Positions 7,045 to 14,660 of a DNA stretch of 45,759 nucleotides are shown in pieces. Position 1 is the first letter of the stretch. Every line of letters starts with the position of its first letter. Made by a program: the position numbers and the translations under genes. This DNA comes from Thalassotalea sp. 42_200_T64 (GTDB taxonomy: Bacteria; Pseudomonadota; Gammaproteobacteria; Enterobacterales; Alteromonadaceae): NCBI GenBank assembly GCA_002162925.1, contig MABC01000039.1, forward strand, positions 1 through 45,759, in the 5' to 3' direction. The notes under the pieces were generated by a model. That model was not told where the DNA came from and did no database searches. It saw nothing but the letters and a program-made list of their open reading frames with translations.

Positions 7045-7100
7045 CGGGTAAAATACGCCTATATTTTGAATATGATCATTATTTGCTAATTGTGGTCATT

Positions 7101-7120
7101 ATACCAATCGTTTAAATCAA
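7101..7120. repeat. ATACC-family half-site in the syd-queF promoter gap
   Basis: ATACCAATCGTTTAAATCAA matches the terminal part of the repeat family (ATACCAAnnnnTTAAA). It lies 17-36 bp before queF, where it may overlap promoter or leader sequence. This is a degenerate copy. Confidence 0.5.
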
Positions 7121-7136
7121 AGTAAGCAAAACCTAT

Positions 7137-7988
7137 ATGACACATTATCAAAACGCCGACGAGTTAAAATCTTTATTATTGGGAAAAAGCACAGACTACA
7201 CGAGTGAATACGCCCCACAATTGTTACAAGGCGTGCCTCGCTCGTTAAATAGAGATGATTTGCAACTTGCTGATAGTTTGCCATTTTTTGGCGAAGATGT
7301 GTGGTATGGCTATGAATTATCCTGGTTAGAGCCTAATGGCAAACCCGTTGTCGCCATTGCAGAATTTAGAGTGCCCTGCAACAGCACCAATTTAGTCGAG
7401 TCAAAATCATTTAAATTGTATTTAAACAGTTATAATCAAACTCGCTTTACCAGTTGGCAAGAGGTAAAGGCTACCTTGATAAAAGATCTCAGTAACACTG
7501 CAGAGGCTGCAGTAAAGGTTAGCCTTTATCCGGTGGATGACTGCCCTGCACTTACTATTGGTAACTCAACAGCAGTCAAAATTGATGATCTAGAGCTCAA
7601 TGTTGATAATTATCAATTCAACCGTGATATTTTAAGCTCTGCAATCAACAAAAGTAATAATGACACCGTGAGTGAACAATTGGTGAGTCATTTATTAAAG
7701 TCGAACTGTTTAATCACCAACCAGCCTGACTGGGGCAGTGTTTATATTAGCTACACTGGTAAGCAAATCGATCATAAAACGTTATTGGCTTATATCATTT
7801 CGTTTCGGATGCACAATGAATTTCACGAGCAGTGTGTTGAACGTATATTTACCGACATCCTCGAGTTTTGCCAACCACAAACGCTTACCGTATTCGCCCG
7901 TTATACCCGCCGCGGCGGCTTGGATATCAATCCGTTTAGAAGCAGTGAAAATATATCGGCGCCACAGAATAGGACGTTAAGGCAGTAA
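7137..7988 (+). CDS. queF: NADPH-dependent preQ0 reductase QueF
   Basis: QueF reduces the nitrile of 7-cyano-7-deazaguanine (preQ0) to preQ1 in queuosine biosynthesis for tRNA wobble position 34. The 283-residue protein is the long, two-domain (YqfT/YqcD) type of proteobacteria. The ESKS motif that recognises the substrate is at residues 88-91. The nucleophile Cys191 in SNCLITNQPDWGS and Asp198 match Cys190/Asp197 of E. coli. The C-terminal domain holds FRMHNEFHEQCVERIF and ARYTRRGGLDINPFR, both family-typical. It diverges from syd and is followed on the same strand by ppnN after 212 bp. There is no obvious riboswitch. Confidence 0.96.
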   Translation: MTHYQNADELKSLLLGKSTDYTSEYAPQLLQGVPRSLNRDDLQLADSLPFFGEDVWYGYELSWLEPNGKPVVAIAEFRVPCNSTNLVESKSFKLYLNSYNQTRFTSWQEVKATLIKDLSNTAEAAVKVSLYPVDDCPALTIGNSTAVKIDDLELNVDNYQFNRDILSSAINKSNNDTVSEQLVSHLLKSNCLITNQPDWGSVYISYTGKQIDHKTLLAYIISFRMHNEFHEQCVERIFTDILEFCQPQTLTVFARYTRRGGLDINPFRSSENISAPQNRTLRQ

Positions 7989-8006
7989 TATTAGAAAGTA
8001 TACATC

Positions 8007-8062
8007 GTCATTCCAAGCTTGATTTGGAACCTCCATGCTTGACAGCAAGCCACCTAAAACTA
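8007..8062. repeat. Possible extragenic repeat with a small hairpin
   Basis: GTCATTCCAAGCTTGATTTGG continues into GAACCTCCATGC; TTCCAA and TTGGAA pair around 7 bases. This resembles the common extragenic GTCATTCC-type repeats of proteobacteria. It is the only copy noticed here. A hairpin so close to the queF end might also act as a weak terminator, though no T run follows. Confidence 0.35.
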
Positions 8063-8200
8063 TCCAGCTCGTACCTCGTCTCCTCCCTCACCTTTTTATC
8101 TGCCACTATATAGACTACACTCAAACTATAGACGTTGAATTTCTGGTCTAAGTTATTATTTTCCAATACAAATTTCCATATCGACAAGCAGAGGTAGCTT

Positions 8201-9565
8201 ATGCAAATTGAATTAAACCCGGTTGGCAACATGTGTCTACTATCCCCATTAGAAGTTGACCAACTACAACACTCCGCCAACAGCGAATTATATCAACTGT
8301 ATCGTAATTGTTCTCTTGCCGTCCTTAATGTAGGCAGTACCACAGATGATGCCGAAGCCATTTATGAAAAGTATAAAAACTTTGATATCCAAGTGCTTAA
8401 ACGCGAACGCGGAGTCAAGTTGCGCTTAATCAACCCGCCAAGCCACGCCTTTGTTGACGGTAAAATTATTAAAGGTATTCAAGAACAATTATCGGCAGTA
8501 TTGCGTGATATTCTATTTATTTCCAGCCGTTATTTAGCGAACCCGGCACCGCGTTCACCAGGCCTGATCACCCACATAGTGTTCGATATCACTCGTAATG
8601 CCGATGCGATTAAACTCGATAGTGATCCTGCCGTTATTACTTGCTGGGGCGGCCATTCAATTCAGCATAATGAATATAAATATTCGAAAGAGGTGGGTTA
8701 TCAATTAGGCCTGAGGAGTATTAATATTTGCACCGGCTGTGGACCAGGTGCGATGAAAGGGCCAATGAAAGGCGCAACCTTTGGCCATGCCAAACAACGT
8801 AATTATAATGGTCGTTATATTGGTTTAACCGAGCCCAGTATTATTGCTGCTGAGCCACCTAATACCATAGTCAATGAATTGGTGATCATGCCCGATATTG
8901 AAAAGCGCCTGGAAGCGTTTGTGCGTTTAAGTCATGGCTTGATCATTTTCCCGGGCGGAGCAGGAACCGCCGAAGAATTATTGTTTGTCATCGGTGTGTT
9001 ATTACACCCTGAAAATAAATTACAAAAATTGCCAGTAGTACTTACCGGGCCAAAAGGCTCTGAACAATACTTTCAAGCATTAGATCGGTTTATTGGCGAC
9101 GTATTAGGCGCCGAGGCGCAACAACTGTATAGCATTATTATTGATGATGCCGAACAAGTGGCACAGTATCTTAAAGACCAGATAAAGTCGGTGATCAATT
9201 ACCGTAAAGCTGTTGGCGATTCTTATCACTACAACTGGACCCTGGAAATTGAGCAGCAGTTTCAACAACCGTTTTTGCCAACCCATGAAAATATGGCAGA
9301 GATGAGTTTGAGCAAAAATTTGCCGGTAAATGAACTGGCGGCCAATTTGCGAAGAATATTTTCCGGTATTGTTGCGGGTAATGTGAAACCTGAATGGGTG
9401 AGAAATATTCGCAAAAACGGCCCGTATGAAATATCTGGTGACAAAGAAATTATGACACACATGGATAACCTGTTATCATCGTTTGTTAAGCAACAACGAA
9501 TGAAATTGCAGGGTGAATATACCCCTTGTTACCGCATCGTTGCCGAGCAAAAAGTGACCGTTTAA
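8201..9565 (+). CDS. ppnN: Nucleotide 5'-monophosphate nucleosidase PpnN (YgdH)
   Basis: PpnN hydrolyses the N-glycosidic bond of purine and pyrimidine nucleoside monophosphates and, in E. coli, is stimulated by (p)ppGpp. The 454-residue length equals the E. coli enzyme. The central LOG/lysine-decarboxylase-like domain (about residues 145-330) shows CWGGHSIQHNEYKYSKEVGY, GCGPGAMKGPMKGATFGHA and the phosphate-binding loop FPGGAGTAEELLFVIG. The flanking N- and C-terminal domains, which hold the alarmone site in the family, are also full length. AGAGGT precedes the ATG by 5 bases. xni follows after 27 bp, so the two are likely co-transcribed, as neighbours are in related genomes. Confidence 0.95.
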   Translation: MQIELNPVGNMCLLSPLEVDQLQHSANSELYQLYRNCSLAVLNVGSTTDDAEAIYEKYKNFDIQVLKRERGVKLRLINPPSHAFVDGKIIKGIQEQLSAVLRDILFISSRYLANPAPRSPGLITHIVFDITRNADAIKLDSDPAVITCWGGHSIQHNEYKYSKEVGYQLGLRSINICTGCGPGAMKGPMKGATFGHAKQRNYNGRYIGLTEPSIIAAEPPNTIVNELVIMPDIEKRLEAFVRLSHGLIIFPGGAGTAEELLFVIGVLLHPENKLQKLPVVLTGPKGSEQYFQALDRFIGDVLGAEAQQLYSIIIDDAEQVAQYLKDQIKSVINYRKAVGDSYHYNWTLEIEQQFQQPFLPTHENMAEMSLSKNLPVNELAANLRRIFSGIVAGNVKPEWVRNIRKNGPYEISGDKEIMTHMDNLLSSFVKQQRMKLQGEYTPCYRIVAEQKVTV

Positions 9566-9592
9566 AACAGATACAAAACTATAATAATAACT

Positions 9593-10411
9593 ATGCAAGC
9601 ACACCTAGTTCTCATCGACGCCATGAACCTGATCCGCAGAATATATGCGGCGCAAGAGCGCCCCTATCTGTTGCTTGATGAGTTGTCCGAAAAAACAAAA
9701 AAACAAATCATTCACAATACCAAAGTGAACGCGAACAAGGCGTTGCAGAAGATTATTGACCAGCACCAGCCGAGTCATCTATTGGCGGTATTTGATTGCA
9801 AAGGACAGTGCTGGCGCTACAAACTGTTTCCAGATTATAAAAAAGGCCGAAAGAAAATTCCGCAACATCTGGCTGACAGTTTAACCGATATGCAAGACAG
9901 TTTTTTAGAGTTAAACATAGATTCGCTCGAATCGGAGCAGGACGAAGCCGACGATTTAATTGCCACCCTGGCGGTTAAAATGGCCTTGAATGGCCAAAAC
10001 ACTACGATTGTTTCCACCGACAAAGGCTTTTTGCCGCTACTTGGCCATCATGTAAAAGTGTACGATTACTTTAATAAGCGTTATTTTGATGATCATTACG
10101 TCCACGATAAGTTTAACGTGAAAACATCACAACTGCTCGACTTTTGGACATTAACTGGCGACAATACCAATAAAATTCCAGGCGTAGCCGGTATTGGCCC
10201 GGTTACTGCGGCCGAGTTATTACTCAATTATGGCTCGTTAAAAAATATCTTATCGGCGACGGATTTAAAAAAATCGGTGGCCAATAAATTAAAAAATACC
10301 GAGCTGCAAATTGAATTGAGCCAACAGTTATTGCAATTGAAAAAAGATATCCCTTTAGGCTTTAATTTAAAGGATATTCGTTTACAAATTGCAGAGCCTC
10401 TACCAAGCTAA
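9593..10411 (+). CDS. xni: Flap endonuclease Xni (ExoIX)
   Basis: Xni is a structure-specific 5' flap endonuclease resembling the 5'-nuclease domain of DNA polymerase I. The 272-residue protein has the N-terminal LIDAMNLIRRIYAA with the first metal aspartate, AVFDCKGQCWRYKLFPDYK, the acidic cluster EQDEADDLIATLA, STDKGFLPLL and the helix-hairpin-helix DFWTLTGDNTNKIPGVAGIG. E. coli ExoIX lacks several metal ligands that polA retains; I did not verify each ligand. The ribosome binding site is weak. It lies 27 bp after ppnN. A polA product is excluded by the absence of polymerase domains and the short length. Confidence 0.93.
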   Translation: MQAHLVLIDAMNLIRRIYAAQERPYLLLDELSEKTKKQIIHNTKVNANKALQKIIDQHQPSHLLAVFDCKGQCWRYKLFPDYKKGRKKIPQHLADSLTDMQDSFLELNIDSLESEQDEADDLIATLAVKMALNGQNTTIVSTDKGFLPLLGHHVKVYDYFNKRYFDDHYVHDKFNVKTSQLLDFWTLTGDNTNKIPGVAGIGPVTAAELLLNYGSLKNILSATDLKKSVANKLKNTELQIELSQQLLQLKKDIPLGFNLKDIRLQIAEPLPS

Positions 10412-10572
10412 ATCAATAAAACCACTGAGCTGGCAAGTATTGTTAACACCACTTTCCTGGAACACGACAAAAATATTAAAAATTAGTTACAATTTTGTTG
10501 GTTTTTTATTAATCTTTGGCGCTTATAATAATAGTAGTTAGTTTCATTGCTAAAATTTTTTAAAGGATTGTT

Positions 10573-10962
10573 ATGAACAAAAAAATAACCTTTCGAGTGA
10601 TCATTGCTATTGCTCTATATGGTATTTTTGCAGCAGGCGTTATGCATTTTTATAAAGATACTCCGGTGAAAATGGAGTGGGATGAACGCGAAGGCTTTAA
10701 CCGCCAATATATCGCCAAGTTAAAACTTGACGTGGTTAATGTCGATAAGGTGATCCTCGATATTGGCAGCCCAGATATAACCGAAGCCAAAAAAGTGGAT
10801 TCAGGTAATTTCCAGGTGATGTTTTATCGCACCCAGCATAAACACTCCGACGGCATCACCACCCAGGATGAATGTACCGCGTTGTTATTCAAAAATGATG
10901 TACTGGTTGGCATAGGTGAAAGCGCTTATCTCGATTATAAAGAGCTAAAAGCCACTGAGTAG
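10573..10962 (+). CDS. DUF3192 family membrane-anchored protein
   Basis: This 129-residue protein starts with a short basic end and one hydrophobic segment (about residues 8-26, IIAIALYGIFAAGVMHF) with no lipobox, so it is probably an inner-membrane anchor facing the periplasm. The rest carries the DUF3192 signature: FQVMFYRTQHKHSDGITTQ, DECTALLFKNDVLVGIG and ESAYLDYKEL. It is a paralogue of the lipoprotein at 5594-5965. AAGGAT precedes the ATG by 5 bases. The gene is single, with its own 160-bp upstream region and a terminator about 150 bp downstream. The function is unknown. Confidence 0.83.
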   Translation: MNKKITFRVIIAIALYGIFAAGVMHFYKDTPVKMEWDEREGFNRQYIAKLKLDVVNVDKVILDIGSPDITEAKKVDSGNFQVMFYRTQHKHSDGITTQDECTALLFKNDVLVGIGESAYLDYKELKATE

Positions 10963-11108
10963 TTTTACCCAGGATAAGCTTATCTAGGGTAATTTGATTT
11001 CATTACATGTGAAAAAACTTAATACTTTAGTCTTAATTTCTTTGATTTTCATCAATATTGCAGCTAATGTCGGCAAAGTAGCTAGATATCACCATGTAGC
11101 CATGGTAT

Positions 11109-11137
11109 AAAACCGTCCATTGAAGGCGGTTTTTTAT
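11109..11137 (+). terminator. Rho-independent terminator
   Basis: AAAACCGTC and GGCGGTTTT form a 9-bp stem with one G-T pair and a 7-base loop, running into TTTTTTA. It lies about 150 bp after the DUF3192 gene and 60 bp before the isocitrate dehydrogenase start, so it separates the two units. Confidence 0.75.
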
Positions 11138-11160
11138 GCTCTAATTTTTACTACCGCCAG

Positions 11161-11177
11161 TTTAATCAACTTGGTAT
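11161..11177. repeat. ATACC-family half-site before isocitrate dehydrogenase
   Basis: TTTAATCAACTTGGTAT is the exact reverse complement of the ATACCAAGTTGATTAAA terminus. It ends 17 bp before the isocitrate dehydrogenase ATG and so is probably within its leader. Confidence 0.7.
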
Positions 11178-11194
11178 TAAAATAGGTAAATTCT

Positions 11195-12202
11195 ATGACT
11201 CAACAAACAATCACAGTGATCCCGGGTGACGGCATCGGCCCAAGCATTATCGATGCATGCATTAAAGTATTAGACAAAGCCGGTTGTGATTTTAACTACG
11301 AATTTGCCGACGCAGGCCTCAGTGCGTTAGAAAAACACGGTGAGCTTGTGCCTGACGAAACAATAAAGCTGATTGAAAAAAACAAAATCACCTTAAAAGG
11401 TCCGCTTACCACCCCTGTTGGCGGAGGGTTTACCTCAATCAATGTCACCTTGCGTAAAAAATTCAAACTTTACGCAAATCTGCGTCCGGTGAAATCATTT
11501 AAAGGCACCCGTGCCCGTTACGAAAACATCGATATTTTAACCATTCGTGAAAACACCGAAGGCATGTATTCTGGTTTAGGTCAAACCGTTTCTGCTGACG
11601 GTGAAACCGCCGAAGCGGTGAGTTTAGTGACTCGTGAAGGCGCCCAGCGTATTGTTGAGTTTGCCTATAAAACCGCCCGCAAAGAAGGCCGTAAAAAAAT
11701 TACAGCCGTACATAAAGCCAACATCTTAAAATCCACTTCGGGGTTGTTCTTGAAAGTGGCTCGTGAAGTAGCGGCGCGTTACCCAGACATTGAATCAACT
11801 GAAATGATCGTCGATAACTGCTGTATGCAATTAGTGATGAACCCAGAACAATTTGACGTCATTGTTACCACCAACCTGTTCGGTGACATCTTATCTGACT
11901 TATGTGCCGGTCTTGTCGGTGGCTTGGGCATGGCACCAGGCGCGAACATAGGCCATGATTGTGCCATCTTTGAAGCGGTTCACGGCAGTGCACCAGATAT
12001 TGCCGGTAAAAACTTGGCCAACCCAACGTCAGTGATCTTAGCGGCAATTCAAATGCTTGAGTATTTAGGCATGAATGATAAGGCAACCGCAATTCGTAAT
12101 GCGATTAAAGGTGTGATCGAATCCGGTGACAGAACCACCCGTGATTTAGGTGGCAGCTTTGGTACTACGGATTTTACCTATGCGGTACTTGAACGTTTGT
12201 AA
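11195..12202 (+). CDS. Isocitrate dehydrogenase, probably NAD-dependent
   Basis: This 335-residue enzyme belongs to the isocitrate/isopropylmalate dehydrogenase family and oxidatively decarboxylates isocitrate to 2-oxoglutarate in the TCA cycle. Landmarks are VIPGDGIGPSIIDA, the substrate loop FTSINVTLRKKFKLYANLRP, RENTEGMYSG, and the metal-site segment NLFGDILSDLCAGLVGG. The coenzyme loop reads HGSAPDIAGKNLANP: Asp and Ile replace the Lys and Tyr that select NADP in E. coli Icd, so NAD is predicted. The protein is short, as in NAD enzymes, against about 416 residues for E. coli Icd. Isopropylmalate or homoisocitrate dehydrogenase is less likely given the Ser-Ile-Asn-Val loop and the lack of leucine genes. 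A terminator follows. Confidence 0.85.
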   Translation: MTQQTITVIPGDGIGPSIIDACIKVLDKAGCDFNYEFADAGLSALEKHGELVPDETIKLIEKNKITLKGPLTTPVGGGFTSINVTLRKKFKLYANLRPVKSFKGTRARYENIDILTIRENTEGMYSGLGQTVSADGETAEAVSLVTREGAQRIVEFAYKTARKEGRKKITAVHKANILKSTSGLFLKVAREVAARYPDIESTEMIVDNCCMQLVMNPEQFDVIVTTNLFGDILSDLCAGLVGGLGMAPGANIGHDCAIFEAVHGSAPDIAGKNLANPTSVILAAIQMLEYLGMNDKATAIRNAIKGVIESGDRTTRDLGGSFGTTDFTYAVLERL

Positions 12203-12253
12203 GTGAACTACCCTGCGACTAAAAATCACTGGGTTTTCTCGGTGCTATTCGAT

Positions 12254-12279
12254 AAAAAAGGACCTGAGGGTCCTTTTTT
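12254..12279. terminator. Bidirectional terminator between convergent genes
   Basis: AAAAAAGGACC and GGTCCTTTTTT form a perfect 11-bp stem around TGAG. A runs on one side and T runs on the other let it serve both isocitrate dehydrogenase (rightward) and rlmM (leftward). Confidence 0.92.
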
Positions 12280-12280
12280 A

Positions 12281-13369
12281 CTACCTATTATCTAACACTC
12301 GCAAATGCACCGTGACTTCTTCACGATCATAATAAAGGTGCTTAGCGTACATTTCGTACCTGATATTGTTGTCGCTTAACAGGTCTTTGATGGTTTGTAA
12401 GTTTTTCATCACCAACTGATAACGCCCGGCCGAAGGCGGTAATTTCAGGTTAAACATGGCTTCTTTACAATCACCATCAATCACCCAGCTGGCCATCAAC
12501 TTAGCCACTTTGCTCGGGTTTTCGATCATATCGCACACCAGCCAATAATTATTTTTGCGATGCGGTCTAAATTTAAAGCCATCTTGTTCATAATGTTTCA
12601 CCTGCCCGGTTTCCATTAACGACTCCGCCATTGGGCCATTATCCACCGCTTTCACCATCATCCCTCGGCGTACCAGTTGATAGGTCCAGCCACCAGGAGC
12701 GGAGCCTAAATCCACGGCATTCAAACCCGAGGTTAAGCGCGTATCGTGATCACTTTTTGGAATAAAGTGTAAAAAGGCTTCATCAAGCTTTAAGGTTGAG
12801 CGACTCGGCGAGGCATTTGGAAACTTCAATCGCGGGATACCCATCACATGCTCAGAGGTATTGCGCGCAAAAGAATAGCCTAATTGCACTTGTTGGCCCG
12901 ATAAGAATAAGGCGTGCAATATTATGGCACTGTCGTTGTAATCGCCGCGTTCTTGTTTCGCGAGTACGCCAGATTTACGCAAGTGTTGACGCAGCGGTAC
13001 TGATAACTTACGACAAAACTTGCTTAACGCCTTGCCATCGTTGGTATCTACTGTCTCAACTCTTAGCTCTTGATAATGAAATTTTTCACCTAACGCTTCG
13101 CTAATCACTTCTACCCGGTTGTATTCAGGTAGTTCGACCACATCGCCTAAAGTGACAAACCACTCACGGGCAAAGATCAATCGAGTTAATGGCAGTTTTT
13201 GCACTAACCGTTTAGCCTGGCTTTCATCATGTAAGTGAAATTGCACCAAGCCTTCATTTTTGCTGAGTTTTAAAAAGCCATACACTTCATTCCAGGAGGC
13301 TTTTTCTTGAATTTCGGCGCCACACTCTTTTTCAAATCCGGGGCGACAATAAAGGACAATCGCGGTCAT
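12281..13369 (-). CDS. rlmM: 23S rRNA 2'-O-ribose C2498 methyltransferase RlmM
   Basis: RlmM (YgdE) methylates the 2'-O of C2498 in 23S rRNA. The 362-residue protein has an N-terminal THUMP-like domain (YCRPGFEKECGAEIQEKA) and a C-terminal Rossmann methyltransferase domain with the S-adenosylmethionine motif VDLGSAPGGWTYQLVRRGM. VCDMIENPSKVAKLMA and FNLKLP fit the catalytic K-D-K-E arrangement of the RrmJ-like fold. The length matches E. coli (366). The 25-bp gap to the upstream DUF423 gene, a pairing also seen in E. coli (ygdD-rlmM), indicates co-transcription. It ends at a shared bidirectional terminator. Confidence 0.95.
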   Translation of the reverse strand: MTAIVLYCRPGFEKECGAEIQEKASWNEVYGFLKLSKNEGLVQFHLHDESQAKRLVQKLPLTRLIFAREWFVTLGDVVELPEYNRVEVISEALGEKFHYQELRVETVDTNDGKALSKFCRKLSVPLRQHLRKSGVLAKQERGDYNDSAIILHALFLSGQQVQLGYSFARNTSEHVMGIPRLKFPNASPSRSTLKLDEAFLHFIPKSDHDTRLTSGLNAVDLGSAPGGWTYQLVRRGMMVKAVDNGPMAESLMETGQVKHYEQDGFKFRPHRKNNYWLVCDMIENPSKVAKLMASWVIDGDCKEAMFNLKLPPSAGRYQLVMKNLQTIKDLLSDNNIRYEMYAKHLYYDREEVTVHLRVLDNR

Positions 13370-13394
13370 TTATTTTGGTTTCCTTTTGATCTTT

Positions 13395-13790
13395 TTACTT
13401 ATCTTTTACGTATCTTTCTACTTTAGTACTGGCAAACCCCAATACTAACCAGCCAAGGGCAAATGCCATTCCTCCCAGTGGAGTTAATTTTGCTAGCATG
13501 CCGATGGCAATAAATTGTTTTACGGTAATTAAGCCGCTAAAGCTGACAATACCGAAGGTAAATAAACTTGCCGCACAAACGCTGAGTTTATCTTGCCGCT
13601 GATGGCTATTTACCCGATTCAACAGCACACAAATGAATATCGCAATGCTATGAATAAAGGCAAACAATAATGCGGTTTCGATATTTTTTACTTGTATTAA
13701 AGATAACGTACCCTTGCTATGTGACAACCAGGCACTGAGTAATACAGAGATTGCCGCCATTATACCTGCAAATGCCTGTAAGTAATGCAT
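13395..13790 (-). CDS. ygdD: DUF423 (YgdD-like) inner-membrane protein
   Basis: This 131-residue protein has about four membrane helices and the DUF423 pattern: MHYLQAFAGIMAAISVLLSA at the N-terminus, NIETALLFAFIHSIAIF, and TPLGGMAFALGWLVLGFAS near the end. E. coli YgdD is the same size and is also next to rlmM. Its role is unknown. It ends 25 bp before rlmM and starts 4 bp after the alpha/beta hydrolase stop, so three genes probably form one operon. Confidence 0.85.
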   Translation of the reverse strand: MHYLQAFAGIMAAISVLLSAWLSHSKGTLSLIQVKNIETALLFAFIHSIAIFICVLLNRVNSHQRQDKLSVCAASLFTFGIVSFSGLITVKQFIAIGMLAKLTPLGGMAFALGWLVLGFASTKVERYVKDK

Positions 13791-13794
13791 TAAC

Positions 13795-14445
13795 TTATCC
13801 CTTAGTGGTTAATAATTGTGCTTTTATAAATTCACAGAGTAAATCTGCCGCCGATGTTTTATGTTGTTGATGATTAAAGCCTGATTTTACTCTCGGTTTT
13901 AAGTCATGATCGCCATCTTCTAAAAAGCTAACATTAATATTATCGCTTAGTTGGTAGGATGCTATTTCATCTTTATTACCTAAGGCATCTCTATCACCTT
14001 GTATTATCAATACCGATTTATTGGCTTGTTGCAGGGGCTCTAACCTTAGTTTTTCGGGCTTTTTTTGTGGGTGAAATGGGTAACCTAAACAAAATACCGC
14101 ATTCACCTTATCTTCATTGGTAAGCATAGCCGCAACTCTTGAGCCCATAGATTTACCACCAATAAATAACGGTAACGATTCATTGTATTGATTTATCCGA
14201 GCCAAATAACTGGCCACTAACACATCCATTTTATTTGGCGGCCGGCGTGTACCATCAATCAAGCGCTGCTGCATATAAGGAAAGTTAAAACGAATAACGT
14301 TAATTTGTCGCTGATTTAACAAGGCAGTGAAATCAGTAATAAATTCACTGTCCAGATTAGCTCCCGCGCCGTGGGCAAATATTATGGTGGCAATTGCATT
14401 CTCGGCTTTATCAAAACGAATAGTTAAATCGTCACTAGTGGCCAT
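13795..14445 (-). CDS. Alpha/beta hydrolase of the KANL3/Tex30-like family
   Basis: This 216-residue protein has a compact alpha/beta hydrolase fold. The start ATIIFAHGAGANLDSEF gives the oxyanion-hole region; LFIGGKSMGSRVAAML is the nucleophile elbow with its serine; LIIQGDRDALGNKDE carries the acidic residue; and FLEDGDHDLKP supplies the histidine. This fits the bacterial KANL3/Tex30 hydrolase group, whose substrates are unknown. I chose the ATG at 14445, with GAG 9 bases upstream, over a TTG four codons earlier. It overlaps no neighbour but is 4 bp from the DUF423 gene. A terminator 70 bp upstream isolates it from the TonB pseudogene. Confidence 0.8.
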   Translation of the reverse strand: MATSDDLTIRFDKAENAIATIIFAHGAGANLDSEFITDFTALLNQRQINVIRFNFPYMQQRLIDGTRRPPNKMDVLVASYLARINQYNESLPLFIGGKSMGSRVAAMLTNEDKVNAVFCLGYPFHPQKKPEKLRLEPLQQANKSVLIIQGDRDALGNKDEIASYQLSDNINVSFLEDGDHDLKPRVKSGFNHQQHKTSAADLLCEFIKAQLLTTKG

Positions 14446-14530
14446 GGTTTTACTCAACTGAACAAATAAAGCGCTATTTTAATTTAACAGCCAAGCGATC
14501 CACAAGTCATTTTTCGAATTACTAAAAACA

Positions 14531-14562
14531 AAAGGCTGCATGTTGAAATGCAGCCTTTTTTG
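14531..14562. terminator. Terminator downstream of the TonB receptor pseudogene
   Basis: AAAGGCTGCAT and ATGCAGCCTTT form a perfect 11-bp stem with a 6-base loop. Poly-T follows on the plus strand; on the minus strand the tail is TTGTTTTTAG, so it can terminate the leftward receptor gene. Confidence 0.88.
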
Positions 14563-14642
14563 TTCAGGACGAACTATATGCCGAATTGCCAAGGATGGTA
14601 ATAATTCTGCTTTGTTCAGAACGATTAAGATTTAGCGATATT

Positions 14643-14660
14643 ATACCAAGTCGATTAAAA
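14643..14660. repeat. ATACC-family half-site at the end of the receptor pseudogene
   Basis: ATACCAAGTCGATTAAAA differs from the common half-site by one base and contains, on the minus strand, the TAA stop of the receptor pseudogene (14657-14655). Confidence 0.7.

Noticed and set aside
7989..8200. tRNA or small RNA gene between queF and ppnN
   Set aside because: The small TTCCAA/TTGGAA hairpin is not part of a cloverleaf, and no anticodon arm or CCA end could be found.
8008..8280. 90-codon minus-strand frame overlapping the start of ppnN
   Set aside because: It overlaps the ppnN ribosome binding site and coding start on the opposite strand and resembles no family; it is a chance frame.
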